A DNA stretch of 64,000 nucleotides from Pseudovibrio sp947494035 (GTDB taxonomy: Bacteria > Pseudomonadota > Alphaproteobacteria > Rhizobiales > Stappiaceae). The notes below the pieces were generated by a model. The model was not told the DNA's origin, did no database searches, and worked only from the letters and a program-made list of their open reading frames with translations. Shown here piece by piece: positions 27,461 through 36,533 of this stretch; the first letter of the stretch is position 1; the number at the start of each line of letters is the position of its first letter. A program made the translations under genes and the position numbers. The stretch is from positions 133,944-197,943 of the forward strand of contig CANLTN010000009.1 in the NCBI GenBank assembly GCA_947494035.1, written 5' to 3'.

Positions 27461-28489
27461 TTAACTTTCTCGTGATCCGTGTCGGCTTTTCCAAGTTGGC
27501 ATCGTATCGCCGGGGTACTCTTTTGCGCAGTACACACCGCGAGCGATGGCGCGGGAGACTGTCTGGGCGGCGTAGGCACCAAGCTCCAGAAGGTCGAGCA
27601 TGGGATTTTGCATTTTCCGTTTGCCAGTTGAGATCACAAAGAGCAGGTCGCCGTCCATTGGAGTGTGGGCTGGCCAGAGGGCGCGGGCGTAGCCGTCGTG
27701 GGCGGCGATGGCGATGCGCTTGGCTTCGGACTTGGTCAGGATCAGATCAGTGGCAACAATGCCGATCGTGGTGTTTGCGCTCGGGGATAAGTCAATTGTG
27801 CCGAGGCTGAATTTGGTCTGGACAGTGTGGACGGTCTCCGGCATTTCCGCAGGCCAGCCCAGTCCGCCGAACTCGGCGTCCTTCTCGTGTGGTGCGGCCC
27901 AGAAATAAGGCGTCTCGCCAATGGTGGGGCGGCCCAGAGCGTTGACTGCGATCAGGGCCCCGACGGTTCCGCCGTTTGGCAGGGTGAGGGAGGCCGAGCC
28001 TAGTCCGCCTTTCAGGGCAGCGGTGGTTGCGCCGAAACCCGCGCCTGCGGTGCCAAGTTCAAAGTCCTCGGCTGCATTGTCGACCGCCTCGATCCCCATG
28101 TCGCGGTAGATTGGATTTCTGCCCCATGATTTATCCCCGCCGTTGCGGAGATCGAATAGAATGGCTGTGGGGGTTATTGGAATGATTGAACTGCCAATAC
28201 GAAAACCTTTGCCCAGTTCTGCTAGTCGGACCTGTGCGCCGCTGCCTGCATCAAGTCCGTATGCGGAGCCACCTGACAGGACAAGGGCGTCAACGCCATT
28301 GACGGTCTGCTCCGGTTCCAGCAAGGCGAGGTCACGGGTGCCGGGAGCGCCGCCCATGATGGCGGCGGAGGCAACGGCTTGTTCGTCTGGAATGAGAACG
28401 GTGACACCTGACTTGGTCTTTTCGCAATGGGCGTTGCCAACCTTCAATCCCGGAACATCGGTGATCAGATTACGTTGGGCAGAAGTCAT
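27461..28489 (-). CDS. P1-family (DmpA/NylC-type) N-terminal-nucleophile peptidase
   Basis: This 342-aa member of peptidase family S58/P1 includes L-aminopeptidase DmpA and the 6-aminohexanoate-oligomer hydrolase NylC. These enzymes self-cleave and use the new N-terminal Ser/Thr as nucleophile. The SANTTIGIVATD segment puts the likely cleavage between N239 and T240, as in NylC. LSGGSAYGLDAGSGAQ at about 72-87 and NGGTVGALIAVNALG are conserved. No signal peptide; cytoplasmic. The specific substrate (beta-aminopeptides, amides) is open. Confidence 0.85.
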   Translation of the reverse strand: MTSAQRNLITDVPGLKVGNAHCEKTKSGVTVLIPDEQAVASAAIMGGAPGTRDLALLEPEQTVNGVDALVLSGGSAYGLDAGSGAQVRLAELGKGFRIGSSIIPITPTAILFDLRNGGDKSWGRNPIYRDMGIEAVDNAAEDFELGTAGAGFGATTAALKGGLGSASLTLPNGGTVGALIAVNALGRPTIGETPYFWAAPHEKDAEFGGLGWPAEMPETVHTVQTKFSLGTIDLSPSANTTIGIVATDLILTKSEAKRIAIAAHDGYARALWPAHTPMDGDLLFVISTGKRKMQNPMLDLLELGAYAAQTVSRAIARGVYCAKEYPGDTMPTWKSRHGSRES

Positions 28490-28718
28490 GCTATTTCCCT
28501 AAGTCATTTTCGAAAAATACTAGCAGCGCCTGCGTGACAGCATCATCACAAATAGCGCTCCAGAGAATGTGGCATACATGGGCAGGGACAGGCCAAGCTT
28601 AAAGCCAATATTCCAAAGTAATCAAAACCCGAAAAGAGTGTGCCCTTTTCAGTGATACGCGCAAACAAATTGTAGATAAAGGTCTCCTCTTCCAAAAATA
28701 GAACAGGAGACGGTATTT

Positions 28719-28762
28719 TAGAGCACGTTGCGTTCATTTGCATTCACGGAACGCGCTCTAGA
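28719..28762. repeat. RIME-like repeat, short form
   Basis: An imperfect inverted repeat bounded by TAGAGC and GCTCTA; on the minus strand it contains CGTGAATGCAAATGAACGCA. It is closely similar to the second half of the 38.3-kb element. The TAG at its left edge (minus strand) is the stop codon of the flavin reductase gene. Confidence 0.7.
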
Positions 28763-29282
28763 CAGAATGATAGTTTCGGTCGAGGTAGATCAGGGCAGGG
28801 GCAAACTCGCCCAGCCGTGCTGCAACGACCTCACCGAAAATAACTGAGTGGGTGCCAACCTCTGTTACTTCTTTAATGTGGCAATCGAAGCTAACCCGAG
28901 CGCTCTCCAGAATAGGGCTTCCAGTTAGCAGCGTGCCCCAGCTCTTTTTGGCAAAACGGTCGTCCATTGGCAGGTCGCCCTCGCCAGCAAAGATGTTCGA
29001 CAAGTCCGTGTGGTCGTGAACCAGCGTGTTGATGGAGAAAACGCCGTTGTCCTTGACGACCTGATTTACGCGTGCGTTTCGGTTGAGGCAGACAAGCAGG
29101 GTTGCCGGTTCGTCAGAGACGGAACACACGGATGAAACCGTTGCGCCAACTCGGCCTGCCGGACCGGCGCTGGCGAGCAGGTGAACTGAAGCGCCTAAAC
29201 GACTCATCGCCTCTCTGAATTCGTGAGAGGCCAGGCTTTTCTTCGTGTTTTCAGGTGGCGCCATGGTTAAAGCTGTCGTCAT
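28758..29282 (-). CDS. Flavin reductase-like, FMN-binding split-barrel protein
   Basis: This 174-aa protein of the HpaC/RutF-type NAD(P)H:flavin reductase family supplies reduced flavin to a monooxygenase. Recognisable parts are FREAMSRLGASVHLLAS, GRVGATVSSVCSVSDEPATLLVCLNRNA (FMN phosphate loop), FSINTL and HSVIFGEV. No monooxygenase partner lies nearby, so it may serve a remote gene. Its stop codon is provided by a RIME-like repeat. Start ATG 29282 lacks a strong ribosome site; ATG at 29264 is an alternative. Confidence 0.85.
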   Translation of the reverse strand: MTTALTMAPPENTKKSLASHEFREAMSRLGASVHLLASAGPAGRVGATVSSVCSVSDEPATLLVCLNRNARVNQVVKDNGVFSINTLVHDHTDLSNIFAGEGDLPMDDRFAKKSWGTLLTGSPILESARVSFDCHIKEVTEVGTHSVIFGEVVAARLGEFAPALIYLDRNYHSV

Positions 29283-29668
29283 CCAGTTCGTTCCAAAATA
29301 ATCCCACAGGCATGCTCTGTGGTTCGCACTATGCAGTGTTCATTAGTAGGTTTTAGTCGTCTAAAATGACGGTAATCGAATTAGAGTAATTATAGATATT
29401 TGTAGAGAAAAGCTAGTTCAACAATGAAGGTCCGACCAATTTACCAGAGACCGGTTTGGATTAGAACTCACTCTAGAAACTAATGCCTACACGCCGCCTC
29501 TATGTGTTGCGGATTTTATGTCCATTTTGACGAGTATTGTCGGAAAGGGACATAGTAAAAACACCGATATAAGTAAAAGGAGAAGATCAGTGCCTCGCTA
29601 GATGCTGGATGTAACTTTGGTCAATTGGCATTTTTCGAGTGGCTAGCAGCCAAATAAAAAGAGAAGTG
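29283..29668. other. Intergenic region upstream of the phytochelatin-synthase-like gene
   Basis: About 385 AT-rich bases without a supported gene. TGTCC (29519-29523) and GGACA, about 30 nt apart, bracket a TTGACG and could form an operator or promoter for the downstream plus-strand gene. This is weak evidence. Confidence 0.4.
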
Positions 29669-30379
29669 ATGATGAAAATCAACCGATTTGCCGTATTCGG
29701 CGCTGCTCTCCTCCTGACTGGGGCCTACGCAGGCAATGCGTTTTCAGCGGACGAAGACCTCATTTATCTCACCGAACCTGCGGGACAAAGTCTATTTGAG
29801 GACTCCGAAATCAAGTCGGACTACTATCCGTTGGCAAGCTATTTAGAAACGCAGAAAGTCGTCACTTTTTGCGGGCCAGCGACAATTGCCAATGTTTTAA
29901 ACAGTCTGGATGTGCCACGCCCACCAGTGAAGCTTCTCAGTCCCTACGGATACTTTACTCAAGACAATGTCTTCACACCTGAAAATCAGGAGGTGAAGGG
30001 TTATCTGGGGGTTTTTACAAGTGGTATGAATCTGGAGCAGCTCGCCACCTTTTTTGTTAATCTTGGCGTGCAGTCGGATTTCCATTACGCCAGTGATCTG
30101 ACGACAGATGAACTGCGTGATATTGTCAAAGATACTCTGCAAGATACTGATAAACGGCTGGTAATTAATTATACGCGGCAGGCTATTGATCAAGACGGTG
30201 GCGGGCATATTTCACCCGTAGCTGCCTATGATGAAGACAACGATAAAGTGCTGATACTGGATGTGGCGAAATACAAATACCCGCCTGTCTGGATAACCAC
30301 GTCCGAGCTGCATGACGCGATGTCAGGAATAGATACAGACTCAAATCTTAGCCGTGGCATTGTTGTCGTGTCGAAATAG
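29669..30379 (+). CDS. Exported phytochelatin synthase-like peptidase
   Basis: This 236-aa papain-fold protein has an N-terminal signal peptide (FAVFGAALLLTGAYAGNAFS, cleavage at about 26). The catalytic triad of phytochelatin synthases is visible: C68 in TFCGPAT, H180 in GGGHISPVAAY and D198 in LILDVAKYKYPP. Length and spacing match short bacterial PCS-like proteins of the Nostoc alr0975 type, which mainly hydrolyse glutathione to gamma-Glu-Cys and make little phytochelatin. The signal peptide predicts a periplasmic location. ATG 29669 or the adjacent 29672 follows AGAGAAG; an upstream GTG frame would spoil the signal peptide. Confidence 0.87.
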   Translation: MMKINRFAVFGAALLLTGAYAGNAFSADEDLIYLTEPAGQSLFEDSEIKSDYYPLASYLETQKVVTFCGPATIANVLNSLDVPRPPVKLLSPYGYFTQDNVFTPENQEVKGYLGVFTSGMNLEQLATFFVNLGVQSDFHYASDLTTDELRDIVKDTLQDTDKRLVINYTRQAIDQDGGGHISPVAAYDEDNDKVLILDVAKYKYPPVWITTSELHDAMSGIDTDSNLSRGIVVVSK

Positions 30380-30820
30380 AACACACCTGACTACCGAAAA
30401 TACCAAGGGCTCCCCGAGTCCTTGATGGCTGCTGGATTACGTCCCGTCAGAAAACCTCAGGTATCATCTTGCGGTTGCGCTGTCGCGAGACCCGGTATAA
30501 ATCAATCATGATATATTACTGAAGTGCGTGAAAAGATCCCAGATGGGTGAGGGGCGTTCACGTTCAGGTTGCGAAAAATCACTTTCGACTGCTGTCCTTA
30601 TTGGATTCTCAAAGGGGGGAGGAACCAGCGTTTTGGCGCCTGTGAAATAATAGTGCGCTATGGGCATGGAAATAATATAAAAATTCCAATATGCGGGCTT
30701 ATTAATATGGGTAATATACTTACACAGGGGCTTACCTTAAAATATAGGGGGTTTGAATTCGGAGGCATTCAGACCGGGCAGCAACTAATAGCTGATCTCA
30801 TTCGGGGAACAAAATAAAAC
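30380..30820. other. Intergenic region upstream of livH
   Basis: About 440 bases. An 82-codon TTG frame (30569-30817) shows no motif and poor coding character, so no gene is called. AT-rich boxes (GTATAAAT near 30496, TATATT near 30512) may belong to the liv promoter. Confidence 0.45.
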
Positions 30821-31756
30821 ATGGATTACTTTCTCCAACAACTTATCAATGGTGTGACGTTGGGGTCTATTTATGGGCTCATCGCCATCGGATATACGAT
30901 GGTTTACGGTATCATCGGCATGATTAACTTCGCCCATGGTGATATCTTCATGGTCGGTTCTTTCATAGCTCTTGTGCTTGTTGTGGCACTTGGGATTACC
31001 GCAGCTACACCGATTTTGCTTTTGATTTTAGCTCTGGCCCTCGTTCTGGTTGTGGCCATGGCTTTGACTGCTGTTTGGGGATGGACAGTAGAGCGAATTG
31101 CCTATCGGCCTTTGCGCGGGTCTTTCCGCCTTGCGCCGCTGATTACGGCAATTGGTGCATCAATTGCTCTTCAGAACTTCGTACAGGTTTCTCAGGGTGC
31201 GAAAAACAAGCCACTTCAGCCGCTGATCTCCGGAGGATTTCAGCTGACAGATGGTGGTGCAGACGGGTCCGGCTTTGTGGTGAACCTGTCCTATGTTCAG
31301 ATCCTGATTGTGGTGACGACCGTGATTCTCATGCTCGGTTTCACCTACCTCATCAACAATACAAGTCTTGGTCGTTCGCAGCGTGCCTGTGAGCAGGACC
31401 GCAAGATGGCTTCTCTGCTTGGTGTGAATGTTGACCGCACCATTTCCCTGACCTTTGTGATGGGTGCGTCTCTGGCTGCCGTCGCGGGTCTGATGTTCCT
31501 GCTCTACTACGGCGTGGTTGACTTCTACATTGGCTTCCTAGCCGGTGTTAAAGCGTTTACCGCTGCTGTTCTGGGTGGAATTGGTTCCTTGCCGGGTGCG
31601 ATGCTGGGTGGTCTTTTGATCGGCCTGATCGAGACATTCTGGTCCGGGTATTTCTCTGTTGAGTACAAAGACGTGGCTGCGTTCTCGATCCTCGCGATCG
31701 TGCTCATCTTTATGCCGGAAGGTCTTCTCGGCCAACCTGAGGTGGAGAAGGTATAA
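30821..31756 (+). CDS. livH: Branched-chain amino-acid ABC transporter permease LivH
   Basis: This 311-aa inner-membrane permease has eight or so helices. The N-terminal LINGVTLGSIYGLIAIGYTMVYGIIGMINFAHG region and the loop LGRSQRACEQDRKMASLLGVNVD (the EAA-like coupling loop contacting the ATPases) identify LivH. Its stop codon overlaps the next start by one base (TAATG), so translation of livH and livM is coupled. It is the first gene of a livHMGF-orf operon. Confidence 0.95.
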   Translation: MDYFLQQLINGVTLGSIYGLIAIGYTMVYGIIGMINFAHGDIFMVGSFIALVLVVALGITAATPILLLILALALVLVVAMALTAVWGWTVERIAYRPLRGSFRLAPLITAIGASIALQNFVQVSQGAKNKPLQPLISGGFQLTDGGADGSGFVVNLSYVQILIVVTTVILMLGFTYLINNTSLGRSQRACEQDRKMASLLGVNVDRTISLTFVMGASLAAVAGLMFLLYYGVVDFYIGFLAGVKAFTAAVLGGIGSLPGAMLGGLLIGLIETFWSGYFSVEYKDVAAFSILAIVLIFMPEGLLGQPEVEKV

Positions 31757-33090
31757 TGCAAGCAAGACAAAGAGACAGCTTGCTTGTTGCAAGTTTGAAA
31801 GACAGTCTGGGCGGCGCGGTTATTACGTTTGCGCTTGCCTGTGTGATGGTGGGCCTGAAGGTTGATGTAGCTTCCGGCCGTGGGGCGGAACTCTTCCTTG
31901 AGCATCGCTGGTTTGCGGTTGCTGTTGCTGTGCTCGTCGTGTTCACTGGTCGCTTCCTGATGAACATGTTCTTCTGGAAGCGTGACGATGCGCCAAGCAT
32001 CGGTCTTTCCGGTTTTCTGCCTAAAGGCGGTTTGGGGAACGGCACCACGAGCATGCTTAAGTATGGCATGCTCATTTTGGCGGTCGTGCTTCCATTTGCG
32101 CTGATGTTCTGGCTGGGGGCTCGTGGGTCCCGTCAGTATATTGACCTTGCCATTTTGGTGCTCACCTATGTGATGCTGGGCTGGGGGCTGAACATCGTGG
32201 TTGGCCTTGCTGGCCTGCTCGACCTTGGTTATGTGGCGTTTTATGCGGTGGGAGCTTACTCCTACGCGTTGCTGGCGCATTACTTCGGGTTCTCGTTCTG
32301 GCTCTGCCTGCCGCTGGCCGGTATTCTGGCTGCGTTCTGGGGTATTATTCTGGGCTTTCCGGTACTGAGGCTTCGAGGCGACTACCTTGCCATTGTAACG
32401 CTTGCGTTTGGTGAGATTATCCGCGTGGTGCTGCTGAACTGGTACGAGTTTACCGGTGGTCCTGATGGTCTTTCCGGTATTCCACGTCCGAGCTTCTTCG
32501 GTCTGGAGTTTACCCGCGGTGAAGGTGGTTTTGCGGACTTCTTCGGTTTGAAGTTCAGCAGTATCCACCGCATTATCTTCCTTTACTACCTCATCTTCGC
32601 GATGGCCTTGTTTACAAACTTTGTAACCATGCGCTTGCGCCGGATGCCGATTGGTCGTGCATGGGAAGCCTTGCGAGAGGATGAAATTGCCTGCCGTGCG
32701 CTTGGTATCAATACAACGACAACCAAACTGACAGCCTTTGCTCTTGGTGCGATGTTCGCTGGCTTTGCAGGATCTTTCTTTGCAACGCGTCAGGGCTTCA
32801 TCTCTCCTGAGAGTTTCACCTTCCTTGAATCAGCGATCATTCTTGCGATTGTGGTTTTGGGTGGTCTTGGCTCACAGATGGGTGTGGTGATCGCTGCGAT
32901 TGTGATGATCGGTGGCTTCGAATTCTTCCGCGAGTTTGAAGAGTATCGCATGCTTGTCTTCGGTATGATTATGGTGGTGATCATGGTTTGGAAACCACGT
33001 GGATTGATCTCAAGCAGAACGCCAAGTGTGGCACTTTCCAAAAACGCTAAGGGCATCTCTGCCGATCTTGTTCAGGAGGGCCACGGATGA
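31756..33090 (+). CDS. livM: Branched-chain amino-acid ABC transporter permease LivM
   Basis: This 444-aa second permease has an N-terminal extension of about 100 residues containing extra hydrophobic helices (DUF3382-like), followed by the LivM core with GLNIVVGLAGLLDLGYVAFYAVGAY. The coupling loop is IGRAWEALREDEIACRALGINTT. It ends in a 4-nt ATGA overlap with livG. Confidence 0.95.
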   Translation: MQARQRDSLLVASLKDSLGGAVITFALACVMVGLKVDVASGRGAELFLEHRWFAVAVAVLVVFTGRFLMNMFFWKRDDAPSIGLSGFLPKGGLGNGTTSMLKYGMLILAVVLPFALMFWLGARGSRQYIDLAILVLTYVMLGWGLNIVVGLAGLLDLGYVAFYAVGAYSYALLAHYFGFSFWLCLPLAGILAAFWGIILGFPVLRLRGDYLAIVTLAFGEIIRVVLLNWYEFTGGPDGLSGIPRPSFFGLEFTRGEGGFADFFGLKFSSIHRIIFLYYLIFAMALFTNFVTMRLRRMPIGRAWEALREDEIACRALGINTTTTKLTAFALGAMFAGFAGSFFATRQGFISPESFTFLESAIILAIVVLGGLGSQMGVVIAAIVMIGGFEFFREFEEYRMLVFGMIMVVIMVWKPRGLISSRTPSVALSKNAKGISADLVQEGHG

Positions 33091-33932
33091 GCACCTGGGA
33101 CACAAACCCTGTTCTGAAGGTTGACCACCTGACAATGCGCTTTGGCGGATTGACGGCGATCAACGACCTGAGCTTCAACGTTGGGCGTGGTGATATTACT
33201 GCGCTGATCGGGCCGAATGGTGCGGGTAAAACCACAGTGTTTAACTGCATCACCGGTTTTTATAAGCCGACTGAGGGCCGTCTGGTCATGAACCGTTCCA
33301 GTGGTGAAAAGCACCTTTTGGAGCGGATGGCTGACTTCAAGATTACGGCGGACGCGAAGGTTGCCCGTACGTTCCAGAATATCCGGCTGTTTGGCGGGAT
33401 GACTATTCTGGAAAACCTGATGGTGGCGCAGCACAATCCGCTGATGGTTGCCTCCAACTGGACCATTGGTGGTCTGCTTGGTCTGGGTGGTTACAAGAAG
33501 TCCAATTTGGATGCGATTGAAACTGCCAAGTACTGGCTGGAGCGCATTGATCTGATTGATCGTGCAGATGCCCCTGCGGCTGATCTTTCCTACGGCGATC
33601 AGCGCCGTCTGGAGATTGCCCGCGCTATGTGTACTGGCCCTGAGCTTCTTTGTCTGGACGAACCAGCTGCTGGTTTGAACCCGAAAGAGAGTTTGGAGCT
33701 GAACAATCTGCTTCAATACATCCGTAAAGAACACGACACCTCTGTTTTGCTGATTGAGCATGACATGTCTGTTGTGATGGAAATCTCCGACCACGTGGTG
33801 GTGCTGGATTACGGCGTGAAGATTTCCGATGGCACCCCTGAGTTCGTCAAGAACGATCCGCATGTGATTGCGGCGTATTTGGGTGTTGAGGATGATGAAG
33901 TGGAGTTGGTTGAAGAGGAGGTGGGTCTATGA
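33087..33932 (+). CDS. livG: Branched-chain amino-acid ABC transporter ATPase LivG
   Basis: This 281-aa ATPase has Walker A GPNGAGKTT at about 42-50, Q-loop region VARTFQNIRLFGGMT, signature LSYGDQRRLEIARA (variant LSYGD, common in LivG) and Walker B LLCLDEPAAGLNP. A short acidic C-terminal tail is present. Overlaps with livM and livF by ATGA show tight coupling. Confidence 0.96.
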   Translation: MSTWDTNPVLKVDHLTMRFGGLTAINDLSFNVGRGDITALIGPNGAGKTTVFNCITGFYKPTEGRLVMNRSSGEKHLLERMADFKITADAKVARTFQNIRLFGGMTILENLMVAQHNPLMVASNWTIGGLLGLGGYKKSNLDAIETAKYWLERIDLIDRADAPAADLSYGDQRRLEIARAMCTGPELLCLDEPAAGLNPKESLELNNLLQYIRKEHDTSVLLIEHDMSVVMEISDHVVVLDYGVKISDGTPEFVKNDPHVIAAYLGVEDDEVELVEEEVGL

Positions 33933-34660
33933 GCGCGCAACAACCACTCCTGAGCATTCGCGGAGTTGAAACCTTCTACGGCAAGATTCAGGCGCTGCAT
34001 GGCGTTGATCTTGATGTGTATGACGGTGAGATCGTGACGCTGATCGGGGCGAACGGGGCGGGGAAATCCACCCTGATGATGACCGTTTGCGGTACCCCGC
34101 AGGCTCGTAATGGCTCGGTGACGTATTGTGGTGAAGACATCACCTACAAGCCGACCTTCGAGATTATGCGGACCGGTATTGCCCAGTCGCCGGAAGGACG
34201 CCGTATCTTCCCGCGCATGACGGTTCTAGAGAACCTGATGATGGGCGGTATGGTTGCCGGTAACGAGCATTTTGAGGAAGATCTGCGCCGTGCGTTTGAG
34301 CTGTTTCCGCGTTTGAAAGAACGTCAGCAGCAGCGCGGCGGGACTTTGTCCGGCGGTGAGCAGCAGATGCTGGCGATTGCCCGCGCTCTGATGAGCCGTC
34401 CGCGTTTGTTGTTGCTGGATGAACCGTCTCTGGGGCTGGCTCCGATTATCGTGTCGCAGATTTTTGATGCGATCCGGGAGCTGAACCGCACTGATGGTCT
34501 GACTGTGTTCCTTGTTGAGCAGAATGCGTATCACGCACTCAAGCTGGCTCACCGGGGCTACGTGATGGTCAACGGCACAATCACCATGACCGGCACAGGT
34601 AAGGAGCTTTTGTCTCGTGAAGAGGTGAAGGCAGCTTATCTTGAAGGCGGCGCGCACTAA
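33929..34660 (+). CDS. livF: Branched-chain amino-acid ABC transporter ATPase LivF
   Basis: This 243-aa ATPase has Walker A GANGAGKST, IAQSPEGRRIFPRMTVLENL around the Q-loop, the full signature LSGGEQQMLAIARAL and Walker B LLLLDEPSLGLAP. It pairs with LivG on the two permeases. The next gene starts 12 bp later. Confidence 0.96.
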   Translation: MSAQQPLLSIRGVETFYGKIQALHGVDLDVYDGEIVTLIGANGAGKSTLMMTVCGTPQARNGSVTYCGEDITYKPTFEIMRTGIAQSPEGRRIFPRMTVLENLMMGGMVAGNEHFEEDLRRAFELFPRLKERQQQRGGTLSGGEQQMLAIARALMSRPRLLLLDEPSLGLAPIIVSQIFDAIRELNRTDGLTVFLVEQNAYHALKLAHRGYVMVNGTITMTGTGKELLSREEVKAAYLEGGAH

Positions 34661-34672
34661 GGAGGCGAAGAG

Positions 34673-35032
34673 ATGGGTATTCTTTACGGCAGCTCGTTGT
34701 CTGCCTTTATTGTTCTGGTTGTTGCCCTTGGCGGGCTGGCTGCTGCTGCTACCGGTCGCTCTGTTGCGACCACATGGCGGCCGTTGCCGATCCTGTTCTG
34801 GTTCATCTTCCTGCTGACCCTTGCGATCCGGTTCCTGTCATTTGCACTGTTTGAAGAGCCTCTGCTTTCCATTCAGTACCTTGTGGTGGATTACGCCATT
34901 CTCATTGGCATTGCGCTGGTGGGTTATCGCAGGACACGGACCATGCAGATGGTGACTCAGTACAGCTGGCTCTATCAGAAGGCGGGTCCATTGGGCTGGA
35001 CGCTGAAACCTGGTCAGAAAGATAATTACTAA
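34673..35032 (+). CDS. Small membrane protein of the liv operon (DUF6867-type)
   Basis: This 119-aa protein has three or four hydrophobic segments and a conserved-looking C-terminal tail (MQMVTQYSWLYQKAGPLGWTLK). AGGAGG lies 7 nt before ATG, 12 bp after livF. Such a gene, placed between livF and the binding-protein gene, is conserved in Rhizobiales (DUF6867 by name). Its function is unknown; position suggests an accessory role in branched-chain amino-acid uptake. Confidence 0.72.
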   Translation: MGILYGSSLSAFIVLVVALGGLAAAATGRSVATTWRPLPILFWFIFLLTLAIRFLSFALFEEPLLSIQYLVVDYAILIGIALVGYRRTRTMQMVTQYSWLYQKAGPLGWTLKPGQKDNY

Positions 35033-35237
35033 TTCGCAAAATTACTTAGATAATTGTTGCGCATCTGGTCAGTTCTGGTTCACACTAGTGACTGGCTATG
35101 CATCCGGTTGATGAGCACGGAGAGGTCTCATTGACGGAAGCATTGAGCAGGCGAGGGGTTTGCCTGCTCCAGTGGGGGGCAATTGATGTTTCCCATTCAA
35201 ATTAATTGAGAAATGCACCTGATTCGGGGAGTTTTTT

Positions 35238-36338
35238 ATGAAAAAGTATCTTTTGGCAAGCGTTGCCGGTGTTGCTGCTATGGCAATGTCTGGCGCGGCT
35301 ATGGCTGAAATCGTTATTGCTACTGCAGGCCCAATGACAGGTCAGTACGCATCGTTTGGCGCACAGATGAAAGCTGGTGCTGAACAGGCTGTTGCTGACA
35401 TCAACGCAGCTGGCGGCGTGAACGGCGAGATGCTTGTTTTGGAAGTTGGCGATGATGCATGTGACCCTAAGCAGGCTGTTGCTGTTGCAAACCAGATGGT
35501 TGGTAAGAACGTAGCGTTCATGGCTGGCCACTTCTGCTCCGGTTCTTCCATTCCAGCTTCTCAGGTTTATGCTGAAGAGGGTATCATTCAGATCACTCCA
35601 GCATCCACCAACCCGAAGTACACCGACGAGCGTCCTGGTCCGGGCACCTACCGTGTTTGTGGTCGTGATGACCAGCAGGGTCGGGTTGCAGGTACTACAC
35701 TTGCGACTGAATTCGGCGGCAAGAACATTGCTGTGATCCACGACAAGACCGCTTATGGTAAAGGTCTTGCTGATGCGACCAAGGCAGTGATGAATGCTGC
35801 TGGTAAGCAGGAAGCTCTTTATGAAGCTTACACTGCTGGTGAAAAAGACTACACAGCGCTGGTTTCCAAGCTGAAGTCTGAAAAAGTCGACGTTCTTTAC
35901 GTTGGTGGTTACCACACTGAAGCTGGTCTGATGAAGCGTCAGATGGTTGATCAGGGCATGGACACCATTCTGGTTTCCGGTGACGCTCTGGTGACTGACG
36001 AGTACTGGTCCATCACTGGTCCTGCTGGCGCAGGCACCCTGATGACCTTCCCGCCGGACCCACGTAACAATAAAGAAGCTGCTGCTGTTGTGGCTGCTCT
36101 TGAAGCTGCTGGCAAGACCACTGAAGGTTACGCACTTTACACCTATGCTGCGATCCAGACATGGGCGAAAGCTGCTGCTGCTGCAGGTTCCACCGATTAC
36201 GACGAAGTTGTTGAAGCGCTGAACGGCGGCAAGTTCGACACCGTTCTGGGTGAACTGTCCTTCGACGAAAAAGGCGACGTGTCTCTGCCAGGTTATGTTT
36301 GGTACGAGTGGAAAGACGGTTCCTACGGTTACCGCTAA
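35238..36338 (+). CDS. livK: Branched-chain amino-acid ABC transporter substrate-binding protein
   Basis: This 366-aa periplasmic receptor has a signal peptide (MKKYLLASVAGVAAMAMSGAAMA, cleavage after AMA at 23). The type I periplasmic-binding fold starts EIVIATAGPMTGQYASFG. Cysteines in DDACDPKQ and HFCSGSS correspond to the conserved disulfide of LivJ/LivK. A 205-bp gap from the permease operon suggests an extra promoter for high expression, and a strong terminator ends it. Ligand is probably Leu/Ile/Val. Confidence 0.95.
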   Translation: MKKYLLASVAGVAAMAMSGAAMAEIVIATAGPMTGQYASFGAQMKAGAEQAVADINAAGGVNGEMLVLEVGDDACDPKQAVAVANQMVGKNVAFMAGHFCSGSSIPASQVYAEEGIIQITPASTNPKYTDERPGPGTYRVCGRDDQQGRVAGTTLATEFGGKNIAVIHDKTAYGKGLADATKAVMNAAGKQEALYEAYTAGEKDYTALVSKLKSEKVDVLYVGGYHTEAGLMKRQMVDQGMDTILVSGDALVTDEYWSITGPAGAGTLMTFPPDPRNNKEAAAVVAALEAAGKTTEGYALYTYAAIQTWAKAAAAAGSTDYDEVVEALNGGKFDTVLGELSFDEKGDVSLPGYVWYEWKDGSYGYR

Positions 36339-36371
36339 GATTTAAAGCCTGAAATCATTCAGGTTTTGAGA

Positions 36372-36404
36372 GGGTTCCGGAGCAGTGCTCCGGAACCCTT
36401 TTTT
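36372..36404 (+). terminator. Rho-independent terminator of livK
   Basis: A perfect 12-bp stem GGGTTCCGGAGC / GCTCCGGAACCC with a 3-nt loop, then TTTTTT. Confidence 0.92.
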
Positions 36405-36533
36405 GTTGAAATTGACCGAGGCTGGCAGAACCTTGTTAAGCGTAATGATGCTCAGTCAGCCAAAGGGCATCGCTGGCTATACTTGACTTAAGCTTCAGTG
36501 GCTAAGCTGGGGCATCTTAATTGTAGGTGCCTG

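Noticed and set aside
30569..30817. 82-codon plus-strand frame before livH
   Set aside because: No motif, TTG start, atypical composition; more likely the liv leader/promoter region.
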